From assembly GCA_038229135.1 (NCBI GenBank), contig JBBROS010000006.1:1-64000 (forward strand): a DNA stretch of 64,000 nucleotides, in the 5' to 3' direction. Every line of letters begins with the position of its first letter. The stretch's first letter is position 1. The notes under the pieces are model-generated. The model ran no database searches and was not told where the DNA came from. It was given only the letters and a program-made list of their open reading frames with translations. The position numbers were made by a program, and so were the translations under genes. Shown here piece after piece: positions 40,433 to 47,560 of this stretch. Origin of the DNA: JBBROS01 sp038229135. Lineage in GTDB: Bacteria; Pseudomonadota; Alphaproteobacteria; Acetobacterales; Acetobacteraceae.

Positions 40433-41841
40433 CCTTCGCAGAACGCAACAACGCCTGGACGGCCGAGCAGCGCGCCGCCGCCCGGGATGCCCGGCGCCAG
40501 ATGGAGCACCTCGGCGTCGTCCGCCTCGCCTTCGCCGACGCCCATGGCGTGCTCCGGGGAAAAACCCTCGTCGCCGGCGAAGCCGCCCGCGTGATGGCCG
40601 ACGGCGTCCGCGCCACGACCACGCTGCTGATGAAGGACCTCTCGGGCAAGACCGCCTTCCCCGTGTTCGGCCCCGATGCCGGCTTCGACGACCCAGCGCT
40701 GCAGGGTGCCGCCGACATGGTCATGCTGCCGGACCCGGCCACCTTCCACGTCCTCCCCTGGGCGCCCCACACGGGCTGGATGCTGTGTGACGTCTACCTC
40801 CCCGACGGCCGCCCCATGCCGCTCTCGTCGCGCGCGCAGCTCGCCGCCGCGGTGCAGCGCCTGGCGGCCCGCGGCATGCGCTGGGTCGCCGGCGTCGAAC
40901 TCGAGTGCCACATTGTCCAGGCCGGCCCGGACGTCGACGGCGCCCCCGGCCCGCGAACCCTGCTCAACCCCGGCTACCAATACCTCACCGAGCTCCGCTA
41001 CGACGCGCTCGATCCGTTGATGGAGCAGCTCCGCGCCACCCTCCAGGCCCTCGGCCTTCCGCTCCGAACGCTCGAGATCGAGTTCGGCCCGAGCCAGGTC
41101 GAACTCACATTCGCACCCGGCGAGGGCCTGGTTCCCGCGGACCAGCTGATCCTCGTGCGCTCCGCCGTGAAGCAGGTCTGCCGCCGGGCCGGATACGTGG
41201 CGAGCTTCATGAGCCGCCCGAAGCTGCCCGGCGTAGTGAGCTCCGGCTGGCACCTGCACCAATCCATCCGCGACGCCGCAGGCCGCAACCTGTTCATGGA
41301 CGACGCCGCCCCCCTGAGCCCCACGGGCCGCGCCTGGCTCGCGGGCCTGCTCGCCCACGCCGCGGGCGCCTGCGCCTTCACCACCCCCACCATCAACGGC
41401 TATCGCCGCTATCGCCCCTACACCAACGCCCCCACCCGCGCCGGCTGGGCGGCGGACAACCGCGGCGCCATGGTCCGCCTTCTGGGTGGCCAACCTGGCG
41501 CGCAAGGCGGCGACCCGGCCACCCGCCTCGAGAACCGCTGCCCGGAGCCCGCCGCCAACCCCTACCTCGCCATGGCCGCCCAGATCGCCGCGGGGCTCGA
41601 CGGCATCGACGCCGCACTCGACCCGGGCCCGCCCAGCGCCACACCCTACGACGACGGGCGCCCCCTGCTCCCCCGCTCGCTCCCGGACGCGCTGGACGCC
41701 CTGAACGCCGACCCGGTGCTCGAAGCCGCATTTGGCGCCGGGTTCATCCGCTACTACACGCACCTCAAGCAGGCCGAGATCGACCGATTCGACGCAGAGG
41801 TCACGTCCTGGGAACACCAGGAATATTTCGAGTTGCTCTGA
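40429..41841 (+). CDS. Glutamine synthetase-like gamma-glutamyl ligase
   Basis: About 470 aa from a TTG at 40429 overlapping the Rieske stop. The GS fold is recognisable: FADAHGVLRGKTLV near the N-terminus, GVELECHIV (metal/ATP glutamate), EIEFGPSQVELTF, SGWHLHQSI (the SG-xHxHxS motif) and RLENRCPEPAANPYLAMAA (the R/E-N-R and N-PY motif). In aniline degradation a GS-like enzyme (gamma-glutamylanilide synthase) tags the amine before a Rieske dioxygenase acts. Gene order here (Rieske then GS-like) suggests a similar aromatic or alkyl amine substrate. Glutamine synthesis itself is unlikely given the context. Confidence 0.88.
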   Translation: MTFAERNNAWTAEQRAAARDARRQMEHLGVVRLAFADAHGVLRGKTLVAGEAARVMADGVRATTTLLMKDLSGKTAFPVFGPDAGFDDPALQGAADMVMLPDPATFHVLPWAPHTGWMLCDVYLPDGRPMPLSSRAQLAAAVQRLAARGMRWVAGVELECHIVQAGPDVDGAPGPRTLLNPGYQYLTELRYDALDPLMEQLRATLQALGLPLRTLEIEFGPSQVELTFAPGEGLVPADQLILVRSAVKQVCRRAGYVASFMSRPKLPGVVSSGWHLHQSIRDAAGRNLFMDDAAPLSPTGRAWLAGLLAHAAGACAFTTPTINGYRRYRPYTNAPTRAGWAADNRGAMVRLLGGQPGAQGGDPATRLENRCPEPAANPYLAMAAQIAAGLDGIDAALDPGPPSATPYDDGRPLLPRSLPDALDALNADPVLEAAFGAGFIRYYTHLKQAEIDRFDAEVTSWEHQEYFELL

Positions 41842-41852
41842 AGGGACCGTCC

Positions 41853-43058
41853 ATGCGCCCCAACACGTCCACGATCGCCGCCCTCCTCCTCGCCACCACA
41901 CTCGCCGCCCCGGCATACGCGCAGGTCCCGAACCCCGTCCGCATCGGCGTGCTGACGGACATGAGCGGCCCCTTCTCGGACCAGGTCGGCCCCGGCTCCG
42001 TCGCCGCCGCCCGCCTGGCCGCCGAGGACTTCAAGGCCGAATCCCAGGGCATGACCGTCGAGATCGTCAGCGCCGACCACCTCAACAAGCCGGACATCGG
42101 CAGCGGCATCGCGCGCCGCTGGTTCGACCAGGAGGGCGTCCACGCCGTAGTGGACCTGCCCAACTCCGGCGTCGCCTTCGCCGTCATCACCGCCGCCAGG
42201 GAGCGCAACCGCGCGGCGCTCGCCTCCAGCTCCATGAGCAGCGACATCACCGGCAAGGCCTGCCAGCCCACCACCGTCCAATGGGTGAGCGACACCTGGG
42301 TGCAGGGCCGCAGCACCGCCCTCGGCCTCGTGCCGCAGGGCCTGAACAGATGGTATTTCCTCACCGTCAACTACGCCCTCGGCCTCTCGCTCGAGGGAGA
42401 CGCGATCTCCGCCCTCACCGCGCTCGGCGGCAGGTCCACAGGCGCGAGCCGGGACCCGCTGGGCACCACGGACTTCGCCGGCCCCCTCCTCGCCGCCCAG
42501 TCCTCCGGCGCGAACGTGCTCGCACTCGCCAGCACGGGGGCCGACATGATCAACGCCATCAAGCAGTCCGGCGAGTTCGGCCTCACAGGCAAGCTGACCC
42601 CCGCCGCCCTGTTCATCCAGCTCTCGGACGTCCACGCCATCGGCCTGCCCACCGCCCAGGGCCTGCAGCTCACCACCGGCTTCTACTGGGACCTGAACGA
42701 GCGCACCCGCGCCTGGTCCCGCCGCTTCGCCGCCACCATGGGCGGCCGCATGCCCACCGAGGACCACGCCGGCGTCTACTCCACGACCCTCACCTACCTC
42801 CGCGCCGTCCGAGACGCGAAGACGATCGAGGGCGAGGCCGTGGTCCAGCAGATGAAGCGCAACCCCATCGACGACCCTCTCTGGGGACCCGTCACCATCC
42901 GCCCCGACGGCCGCGCGACGCACGCCATGTACCGCTTCCGCGTGAAGACCCCTGCCGAAAGCAAGGGCCCCTACGACTACTACCAGCTCCTCGCCACCAT
43001 CCCAGCCACCGACGCCTTCCGCCCGCTCAACGAGGGCAACTGCCCCATGATCAAGTAA
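41853..43058 (+). CDS. Branched-chain amino acid-type ABC transporter substrate-binding protein (2)
   Basis: 401 aa periplasmic binding protein. AAGGGA lies seven bases before ATG 41853. The signal peptide (about residues 1-23) ends LAAPAYAQ. The mature part begins VRIGVLTDMSGPFSDQVGPG; WVSDTW, SLEGDAI and the TYLRAV segments follow the Leu/Ile/Val-type fold. Two cysteines (KACQPTTVQ and EGNCPMIK) could form a disulfide. It closes the rightward catabolic arm, followed by a family A repeat. As with the leftward copy, no transporter membrane genes are adjacent. Confidence 0.92.
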   Translation: MRPNTSTIAALLLATTLAAPAYAQVPNPVRIGVLTDMSGPFSDQVGPGSVAAARLAAEDFKAESQGMTVEIVSADHLNKPDIGSGIARRWFDQEGVHAVVDLPNSGVAFAVITAARERNRAALASSSMSSDITGKACQPTTVQWVSDTWVQGRSTALGLVPQGLNRWYFLTVNYALGLSLEGDAISALTALGGRSTGASRDPLGTTDFAGPLLAAQSSGANVLALASTGADMINAIKQSGEFGLTGKLTPAALFIQLSDVHAIGLPTAQGLQLTTGFYWDLNERTRAWSRRFAATMGGRMPTEDHAGVYSTTLTYLRAVRDAKTIEGEAVVQQMKRNPIDDPLWGPVTIRPDGRATHAMYRFRVKTPAESKGPYDYYQLLATIPATDAFRPLNEGNCPMIK

Positions 43059-43104
43059 CGGCCTACTGTTGCTACTGGAAAGAAGACCGGAACCGCGGAA
43101 AAAC

Positions 43105-43194
43105 CGTCATCGCGAGCGAAGCGCGGCGATCCAGGGGCCGTATGGAGCAGTCCCGCTGGCCCCTGGATCGCCGCGCCTGCGGCTCGCGATGACA
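43105..43194. repeat. Family A palindromic repeat, near-perfect copy (A3)
   Basis: The best-preserved copy. Outer arm GTCATCGCGAGCGAAGCG pairs with the reverse complement of CTGCGGCTCGCGATGAC, and inner arm GCGGCGATCCAGGGGCC pairs with GGCCCCTGGATCGCCGCG. The loop, about 20 bases, is not conserved. It fills most of the 143 bp between the convergent solute-binding protein and cobQ genes, where it could end transcription in both directions. Confidence 0.9.
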
Positions 43195-43201
43195 AAAAAG
43201 C

Positions 43202-44629
43202 CTACCGCGCCGACCCCAAAACCCGCCCGACATCCACATGCGCCTCCAGATGCGCCGCCAGCCCATCCAGCGCCGCCTCCACCGCCGCCCCGTGCCGGTG
43301 CCCTGAACCCGCGGCACCCCAGCGCCGCAACCAGGCCCCGCGCTGCGCATCCCCCGCGAACAACCCATGCACGTACGTCCCGGCAACCAGCCCGTCCGCC
43401 GAAACCGCCCCCTCGCTCCGCCCCTCGATCCACAGCAGCGGCCGCATCGCATCCGCCCCGGCCGTGACGCCCATGTGCATCTCGTAGCCCTCGAACGGCA
43501 CCTCCTCCGCGTCGACACCACGCACGAACGCCAGCCGCTTTTCGCCCTCCAGCACCGTCTCCACCTCCAGCAGCCCCAGCCCCGGCACCACCCCCGCCGC
43601 ACCCTCCGTGCCCGCCGGATCAGCCACGCTCCGCCCCAGCATCTGGTAGCCCCCGCAAAGCCCCAGCACCCGCCCGCCCCGGCGCACGTGCCCGGCGATG
43701 TCGTGGTCCCACCCCGCCGCCCGCAGCGCCGCCAAATCGGCGATCGTGCTCTTCGATCCCGGCAGCAGCACCACGTCGCACGCCGGCAACGGCCCGCTCC
43801 GCACCAGCTCCAGCGACACGCCCGGTTCCGCCGCCAACGGGTCCAGATCGTCGAAGTTCGCGATCATCGGCAGCACCGGCACCACCACCCGCAGGCCACC
43901 CGGCCGCACGACCCCCGTGCCCAGATCGCTCGCATCCTCCGCCGGCAGCGCCCCCGCCCCCGCCCAGTGCGGCACCAGCCCCAGCGCCGCCCACCCCGTC
44001 CGCTCCGCGATGAACCGCATCCCGTCCGCGAACAGCGACAGGTCCCCCCGCATCCGGTTCACCATGAACCCCACCACCATCGCCGCGTCTGCCGGGTCCA
44101 GCACCGCCTGCGTCCCCACCAGCGAGGCGATGACGCCCCCCCGGTCGATGTCGCCTACCACCACCACCGGCGTCCCGCTCGCCCGCGCGAACCCCATGTT
44201 GGCGATGTCCCCAGCCCGCAGGTTCACCTCGGAGGCGCTCCCCGCCCCCTCCACCAGCACGAGGTCCGCCCCGTCGGCAACCCGCGCGAAACTGTCCAGC
44301 ACGTCCGCCAGCAGCCCCGGCTTCATCGCCTGGTATTCCCGCGCCCGCGCCGTGCCGCGCACCCGGCCCTGCACCACCAGCTGCGCGCCGACCTCGCTCT
44401 GCGGCTTCAGCAGCACCGGGTTCATGTGCACGCTGGGCGCCACCCCGCACGCCAGCGCCTGCAGCGCCTGCGCCCGCCCGATCTCGCCGCCATCGGCCGT
44501 CACGGCCGCGTTGTTGCTCATGTTCTGCGGCTTGAACGGCCGAACGCGCAGCCCCCGATGCACCGCCGCCCGGCACAGCCCTGCCACCAGCAGGCTCTTG
44601 CCCACGCTCGACCCGGTGCCCTGCAGCAT
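43202..44629 (-). CDS. cobQ: Cobyric acid synthase
   Basis: Amidates adenosylcobyrinic a,c-diamide at four carboxylates using glutamine. QGTGSSVGKSLLVAGLCRAA near the N-terminus is the ATP-binding loop, FKPQNMSNNAAVT is the family block, and GLCGGYQMLG carries the glutaminase cysteine, with the histidine in TYVHGLFAG. I give ATG 44629 as first standard start. The family normally has some eight residues before MLQGTGS, and the frame indeed continues as TLRTPAL up to a CTG at 44653. That codon overlaps the cobO TGA (CTGA), so a CTG start is possible. Confidence 0.94.
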   Translation of the reverse strand: MLQGTGSSVGKSLLVAGLCRAAVHRGLRVRPFKPQNMSNNAAVTADGGEIGRAQALQALACGVAPSVHMNPVLLKPQSEVGAQLVVQGRVRGTARAREYQAMKPGLLADVLDSFARVADGADLVLVEGAGSASEVNLRAGDIANMGFARASGTPVVVVGDIDRGGVIASLVGTQAVLDPADAAMVVGFMVNRMRGDLSLFADGMRFIAERTGWAALGLVPHWAGAGALPAEDASDLGTGVVRPGGLRVVVPVLPMIANFDDLDPLAAEPGVSLELVRSGPLPACDVVLLPGSKSTIADLAALRAAGWDHDIAGHVRRGGRVLGLCGGYQMLGRSVADPAGTEGAAGVVPGLGLLEVETVLEGEKRLAFVRGVDAEEVPFEGYEMHMGVTAGADAMRPLLWIEGRSEGAVSADGLVAGTYVHGLFAGDAQRGAWLRRWGAAGSGHRHGAAVEAALDGLAAHLEAHVDVGRVLGSAR

Positions 44630-44649
44630 CAGCGCCGGGGTGCGCAGCG

Positions 44650-45255
44650 TCAGAACTCGATCCCTTCCTGCGCCCGCACTCCGGCCGCGAAGTGGTGTTT
44701 CACCGCGCCCATCTCCGTCACCAGGTCCGCAGCCTCGATCAGCGCCGGGCGCGCGTTCCGGCCCGTGACCACCACGTGCAACAGCGGCGGCCGCGCGGCC
44801 AGGCCCTCCAGCACCGCCGCCTCGTCCAGATAGCCGTATCTGAGCGCGATGTTGAGCTCGTCCAGCACCAGCAATCCGAGCCCCGGCCGCGCCATCATCC
44901 GCAGCGCCTGCCCCCAGGCGCGCTCGGCCTCCGCCACGTCCCGTGCCCGGTCCTGCGTCTCCCACGTGAAGCCTTCGCCCATGGTGTGCCACTCCACCAG
45001 CTCCGGGAACCGCTCGAGCGCCGTCCGCTCCCCGGTGCTCCAGGCGCCCTTGATGAACTGCACCACGCCACACGGCCGTCCACGCCCCACCATCCGCAGC
45101 AGCAGCCCGAACGCGGCCGTGCTCTTCCCCTTGCCGGACCCCGTGTGAACCATCAGCAGGCCGCGCTCGGTGATGCTCTTGGACGCGACCTCGGCATCCT
45201 GCACCGCCTTGCGCGCCGCCATCTTGGCCGCGTGCCGCTCAGCATCCTCGCTCAC
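44650..45255 (-). CDS. cobO: Cob(I)yrinic acid a,c-diamide adenosyltransferase
   Basis: Transfers the 5'-deoxyadenosyl group of ATP to cobalt. 201 aa of the CobA/CobO type: P-loop VHTGSGKGKSTAAFG (36-50), VVQFIKGAWSTGE, LGLLVLDELNIALRYGYLD and VVTGRNARPALIEAADLVTEM (in parts VVTGRNARP, ALIEAADLVTEM) are intact. Its start overlaps the cobU stop (ATGA-type), placing it second in the leftward cobU-cobO-cobQ unit. Confidence 0.96.
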   Translation of the reverse strand: MSEDAERHAAKMAARKAVQDAEVASKSITERGLLMVHTGSGKGKSTAAFGLLLRMVGRGRPCGVVQFIKGAWSTGERTALERFPELVEWHTMGEGFTWETQDRARDVAEAERAWGQALRMMARPGLGLLVLDELNIALRYGYLDEAAVLEGLAARPPLLHVVVTGRNARPALIEAADLVTEMGAVKHHFAAGVRAQEGIEF

Positions 45256-45773
45256 TTCACGACCATCGGAATCCCCGCCACCATGAACACCACCCGCCCG
45301 GCCCGCGCCGCGAGCCGCTGGTGCAGCACCCCCGCCGCATCCCGGAACCGCCGCGCCAGCGCGTTCTCCGGCACGATCCCAAGGCCCACCTCGTTGCCCA
45401 CCAGCACCGTCATCGCCGTCCGGTCCGCCAGCCGCGCCTCAAGCGCCGCCGTCGCCGCCTCCACGTCGTGCTCGCCCAGGATCAGGTTGGTCAGCCACAG
45501 CGTCAGGCAATCCACCAGCGCCGGACCGTCTCCCAATGCGCCCGCCACGTCCAGCGGCGCCTCCACCGTCACCCAACGCGCATCCCGGCGCGCCCGGTGC
45601 AGCGCAATCCGCTGCCGCATCTCGTCATCCCAGGCCTGGCCCGTCGCGACATAGGTCCAGGGCGGCGCGGTGGCCTCGAACAGCCCCTCCGCATGCCGGC
45701 TCTTGCCCGAGCGCGCGCCCCCGAGCACCAGCGTCAACCGCTCTTTGCCCCGCTTGTCATTGCTCACGTCCAT
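45252..45773 (-). CDS. cobU: Adenosylcobinamide kinase/adenosylcobinamide-phosphate guanylyltransferase
   Basis: 173 aa; also called CobP in the aerobic nomenclature. LVLGGARSGKSRHAEGL (15-31) is the P-loop. TYVATGQAWDDEMRQRIALH holds the region of the guanylylated histidine, DCLTLWLTNLI and VGNEVGLGIVPENALARRFRDAAG are further signatures (read as VGNEVGLGIVPEN). It activates the f side chain for nucleotide-loop assembly. It is the first gene of the leftward unit, divergent from the riboswitch-controlled operon. Confidence 0.95.
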   Translation of the reverse strand: MDVSNDKRGKERLTLVLGGARSGKSRHAEGLFEATAPPWTYVATGQAWDDEMRQRIALHRARRDARWVTVEAPLDVAGALGDGPALVDCLTLWLTNLILGEHDVEAATAALEARLADRTAMTVLVGNEVGLGIVPENALARRFRDAAGVLHQRLAARAGRVVFMVAGIPMVVK

Positions 45774-45788
45774 GAACCGGCCTATACT
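45760..45788 (+). promoter_or_regulatory. Candidate promoter of the riboswitch-controlled cob operon
   Basis: TTGCTC (45760-45765), a 17-base spacer and TATACT (45783-45788; five of six to consensus) lie just upstream of the riboswitch. Transcription would start near 45795, before the C6/G6 hairpin at 45802-45817. The -35 lies within the first codons of the divergent cobU gene. Confidence 0.45.
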
Positions 45789-45789
45789 C

Positions 45790-45985
45790 CTTATTGATGG
45801 TCCCCCCTAGCGGGGGGTGAAAAGGGAAGCCGGTGTGAGCCCGGCGCTGTCCCCGCAACTGTGAACGGTGAGGCCCCGCGCCGCACGCCACTGGGCCACA
45901 CCCCGGGAAGGCAGGCAGGGGACGCGGCGGGGCCACCCCGCCAGAGCCGCAAGTCAGGAGACCTGCCATCGGCGGCGCAGCCCAT
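45790..45985 (+). ncRNA. Cobalamin riboswitch
   Basis: The conserved core is easily read: AAGGGAAGCCGGTGTGA (from 45832), GCGCTGTCCCCGCAACTGTG, then GCCACTGGG, GGGAAGGCAGGC and the B12 box ending GCAAGTCAGGAGACCTGCC (about 45949-45967). Upstream, CCCCCC-TAGC-GGGGGG (45802-45817) forms a perfect hairpin. About 150 bases separate the B12 box from the first gene; within it a CCCCCG...GCGGGGG stem near 46045-46061 could be the expression platform. Adenosylcobalamin binding should lower expression of the DUF1636-cobW-cobN operon. Confidence 0.95.
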
Positions 45986-46133
45986 TCGTGGCGCCGTGAC
46001 CAGTCGCGACGCCGGGCGGGGTGCCCCGGTGGCGGCGATGCCACCCCCGTGTGAGCGGGGGCGCATCGACCCGCGGGCGGGGGCCCGGGGGCGGCCATGC
46101 ATCCCGTGCCTGCCACCCGGGACGATCCGCGAC

Positions 46134-46496
46134 ATGACCACCCTCCACATCTGCACCACCTGCCGCGCCGGCCTCCCCCTCGCCGAGGGCGCCACGCCCC
46201 CCGGCCAGACCTTCATGGAAGCCGTGCGCGCCGCCGCCCCCGCCACGCTCGAAATCCACGCCGTGAAATGCCTCTCCTCCTGCGACAATGGCTGCGCTGC
46301 CGCCATCTCCGCACCGGGCAAATGGACCTACCTGCTCGGCCGCCTCGACCCCTCGCTGGTTCCGGACCTGCTCACCTACGTGGACACTTACGGCCAGCAC
46401 CCCACGGGCACCGTGCTCCCCTCCAAGCGCCCCGCCTCGCTCGCCCGCATGATCCTGGGCCGCATGCCCGACCTCAACCAGCAGGACGCAGCATGA
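46134..46496 (+). CDS. DUF1636 family protein
   Basis: 120 aa with four cysteines in thioredoxin-like ferredoxin style: ICTTCRAG near the N-terminus and KCLSSCDNGCAAAI in the middle, then GKWTYLLGRLDP. DUF1636 proteins are small putative metal or Fe-S binding proteins that often accompany cobW and cobN. ATG 46134 is the first sensible start after the riboswitch; the longer open frame through the riboswitch is not coding. Its stop overlaps cobW (ATGA). Confidence 0.9.
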   Translation: MTTLHICTTCRAGLPLAEGATPPGQTFMEAVRAAAPATLEIHAVKCLSSCDNGCAAAISAPGKWTYLLGRLDPSLVPDLLTYVDTYGQHPTGTVLPSKRPASLARMILGRMPDLNQQDAA

Positions 46497-47560
46497 CCGC
46501 CAAGGCAGCCGGGCGCATTCCCGCCACCGTCATCACCGGCTTCCTCGGCGCCGGAAAAACCACACTCCTGCGCCATCTCGTCGAACACGCCGGCGGCCGT
46601 CGCCTCGCGCTCATCGTCAACGAGTTCGGCACCGTCGGCATCGACGCGGACACGCTCCGCGGCTGCGGCATCCCGGCCTGCGAGGAAGCGGACATCGTCG
46701 AGCTCGCCAATGGCTGCCTGTGCTGCACCGTCGCCGACGAGTTCCTGCCCGCCATGCAGGCCCTGCTCGACCGCGATCCGCCGCCCGACCACATCGTCAT
46801 CGAAACCTCCGGGCTCGCCCTGCCCAAGCCGCTTCTCCGCGCCTTCGCCTGGCCCGGCATCGCCGACCGCGTGACGGTCGACGGCGTCGTCACCCTCGTC
46901 GACAGCCCCGCCGTCGCGGCCGGCACCTTCGCCCACGACCCCCTGGCCGTCGCCGCCCAACGAGCCGCCGACGCGAACCTCGACCACGACGACCCGCTGG
47001 CCGAGGTGTTCGAAGACCAGCTCGCCTGCGCCGACCTGGTCGTGCTCACCAAGACCGACCTGCTGGAGGAGCATCATGGGCCGGGCGCCCTCGAGGCCGT
47101 GCGCGCCCGCGTGATGGCGAGCCTGCCCCGCGCCGTCCGCACCGTGGTGGCCACGCAAGGCCGGCTCGATCCCGCCATCGCCCTCGGCCTGACCGCCGCC
47201 GCGGAAGCGGACCTGGCCGCCCGCCCCAGCCACCACGACGCACTGGACGACCACGAGCACGACGACTTCACCAGCTTCGTCGTCCCGCTTCCCGAGCTGC
47301 CCGGCGCCGAGGGCCTGCTCGCGCGCCTCGCGACGGTCGCGGCCGACCACGGCATCCTCCGCATGAAGGGCTTCGTCGCCATCGCCGGCAAACCCATGCG
47401 CCTCGCCGTGCAGGGCGTCGGCGCGCGGTTCGCCCAGGAGTATGACCGCGCCTGGCGTCCGGGCGAGCCCCGCACCGGCCACCTCGTCGTCATCGGCCTG
47501 ACCGGGCTCGATCAGGATGGCATCCGCGCGGCGCTGCACGAGGCGCCGGTTCTGGCCTGA
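46493..47560 (+). CDS. cobW: CobW family G3E GTPase metallochaperone
   Basis: 355 aa. Walker A is GFLGAGKTTLLRHL (16-29). NEFGTVGIDADTL, the metal-binding GCLCC (CxCC) motif, IETSGLALP and TKTDLL follow in order. A His/Asp-rich stretch (SHHDALDDHEHDDF) before the CobW C-terminal domain could hold cobalt. It is thought to deliver cobalt to the CobNST chelatase. Coupled on both sides (ATGA with DUF1636; TGATG with cobN). Confidence 0.95.
   Translation: MTAKAAGRIPATVITGFLGAGKTTLLRHLVEHAGGRRLALIVNEFGTVGIDADTLRGCGIPACEEADIVELANGCLCCTVADEFLPAMQALLDRDPPPDHIVIETSGLALPKPLLRAFAWPGIADRVTVDGVVTLVDSPAVAAGTFAHDPLAVAAQRAADANLDHDDPLAEVFEDQLACADLVVLTKTDLLEEHHGPGALEAVRARVMASLPRAVRTVVATQGRLDPAIALGLTAAAEADLAARPSHHDALDDHEHDDFTSFVVPLPELPGAEGLLARLATVAADHGILRMKGFVAIAGKPMRLAVQGVGARFAQEYDRAWRPGEPRTGHLVVIGLTGLDQDGIRAALHEAPVLA

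Noticed and set aside
40429..41841. Housekeeping glutamine synthetase (glnA)
   Set aside because: Coupled to a Rieske oxygenase, lacks a glnB partner and is placed in a catabolic locus; GS-like ligase is the better description.
43105..43194. Insertion sequence or transposon end
   Set aside because: No transposase, no target-site duplication visible, and the element is only about 90 bp; treated as a dispersed palindromic repeat.
45861..46133. In-frame upstream extension of the DUF1636 gene
   Set aside because: It runs through the conserved riboswitch core and B12 box, which is RNA, and the protein family begins at the ATG at 46134.
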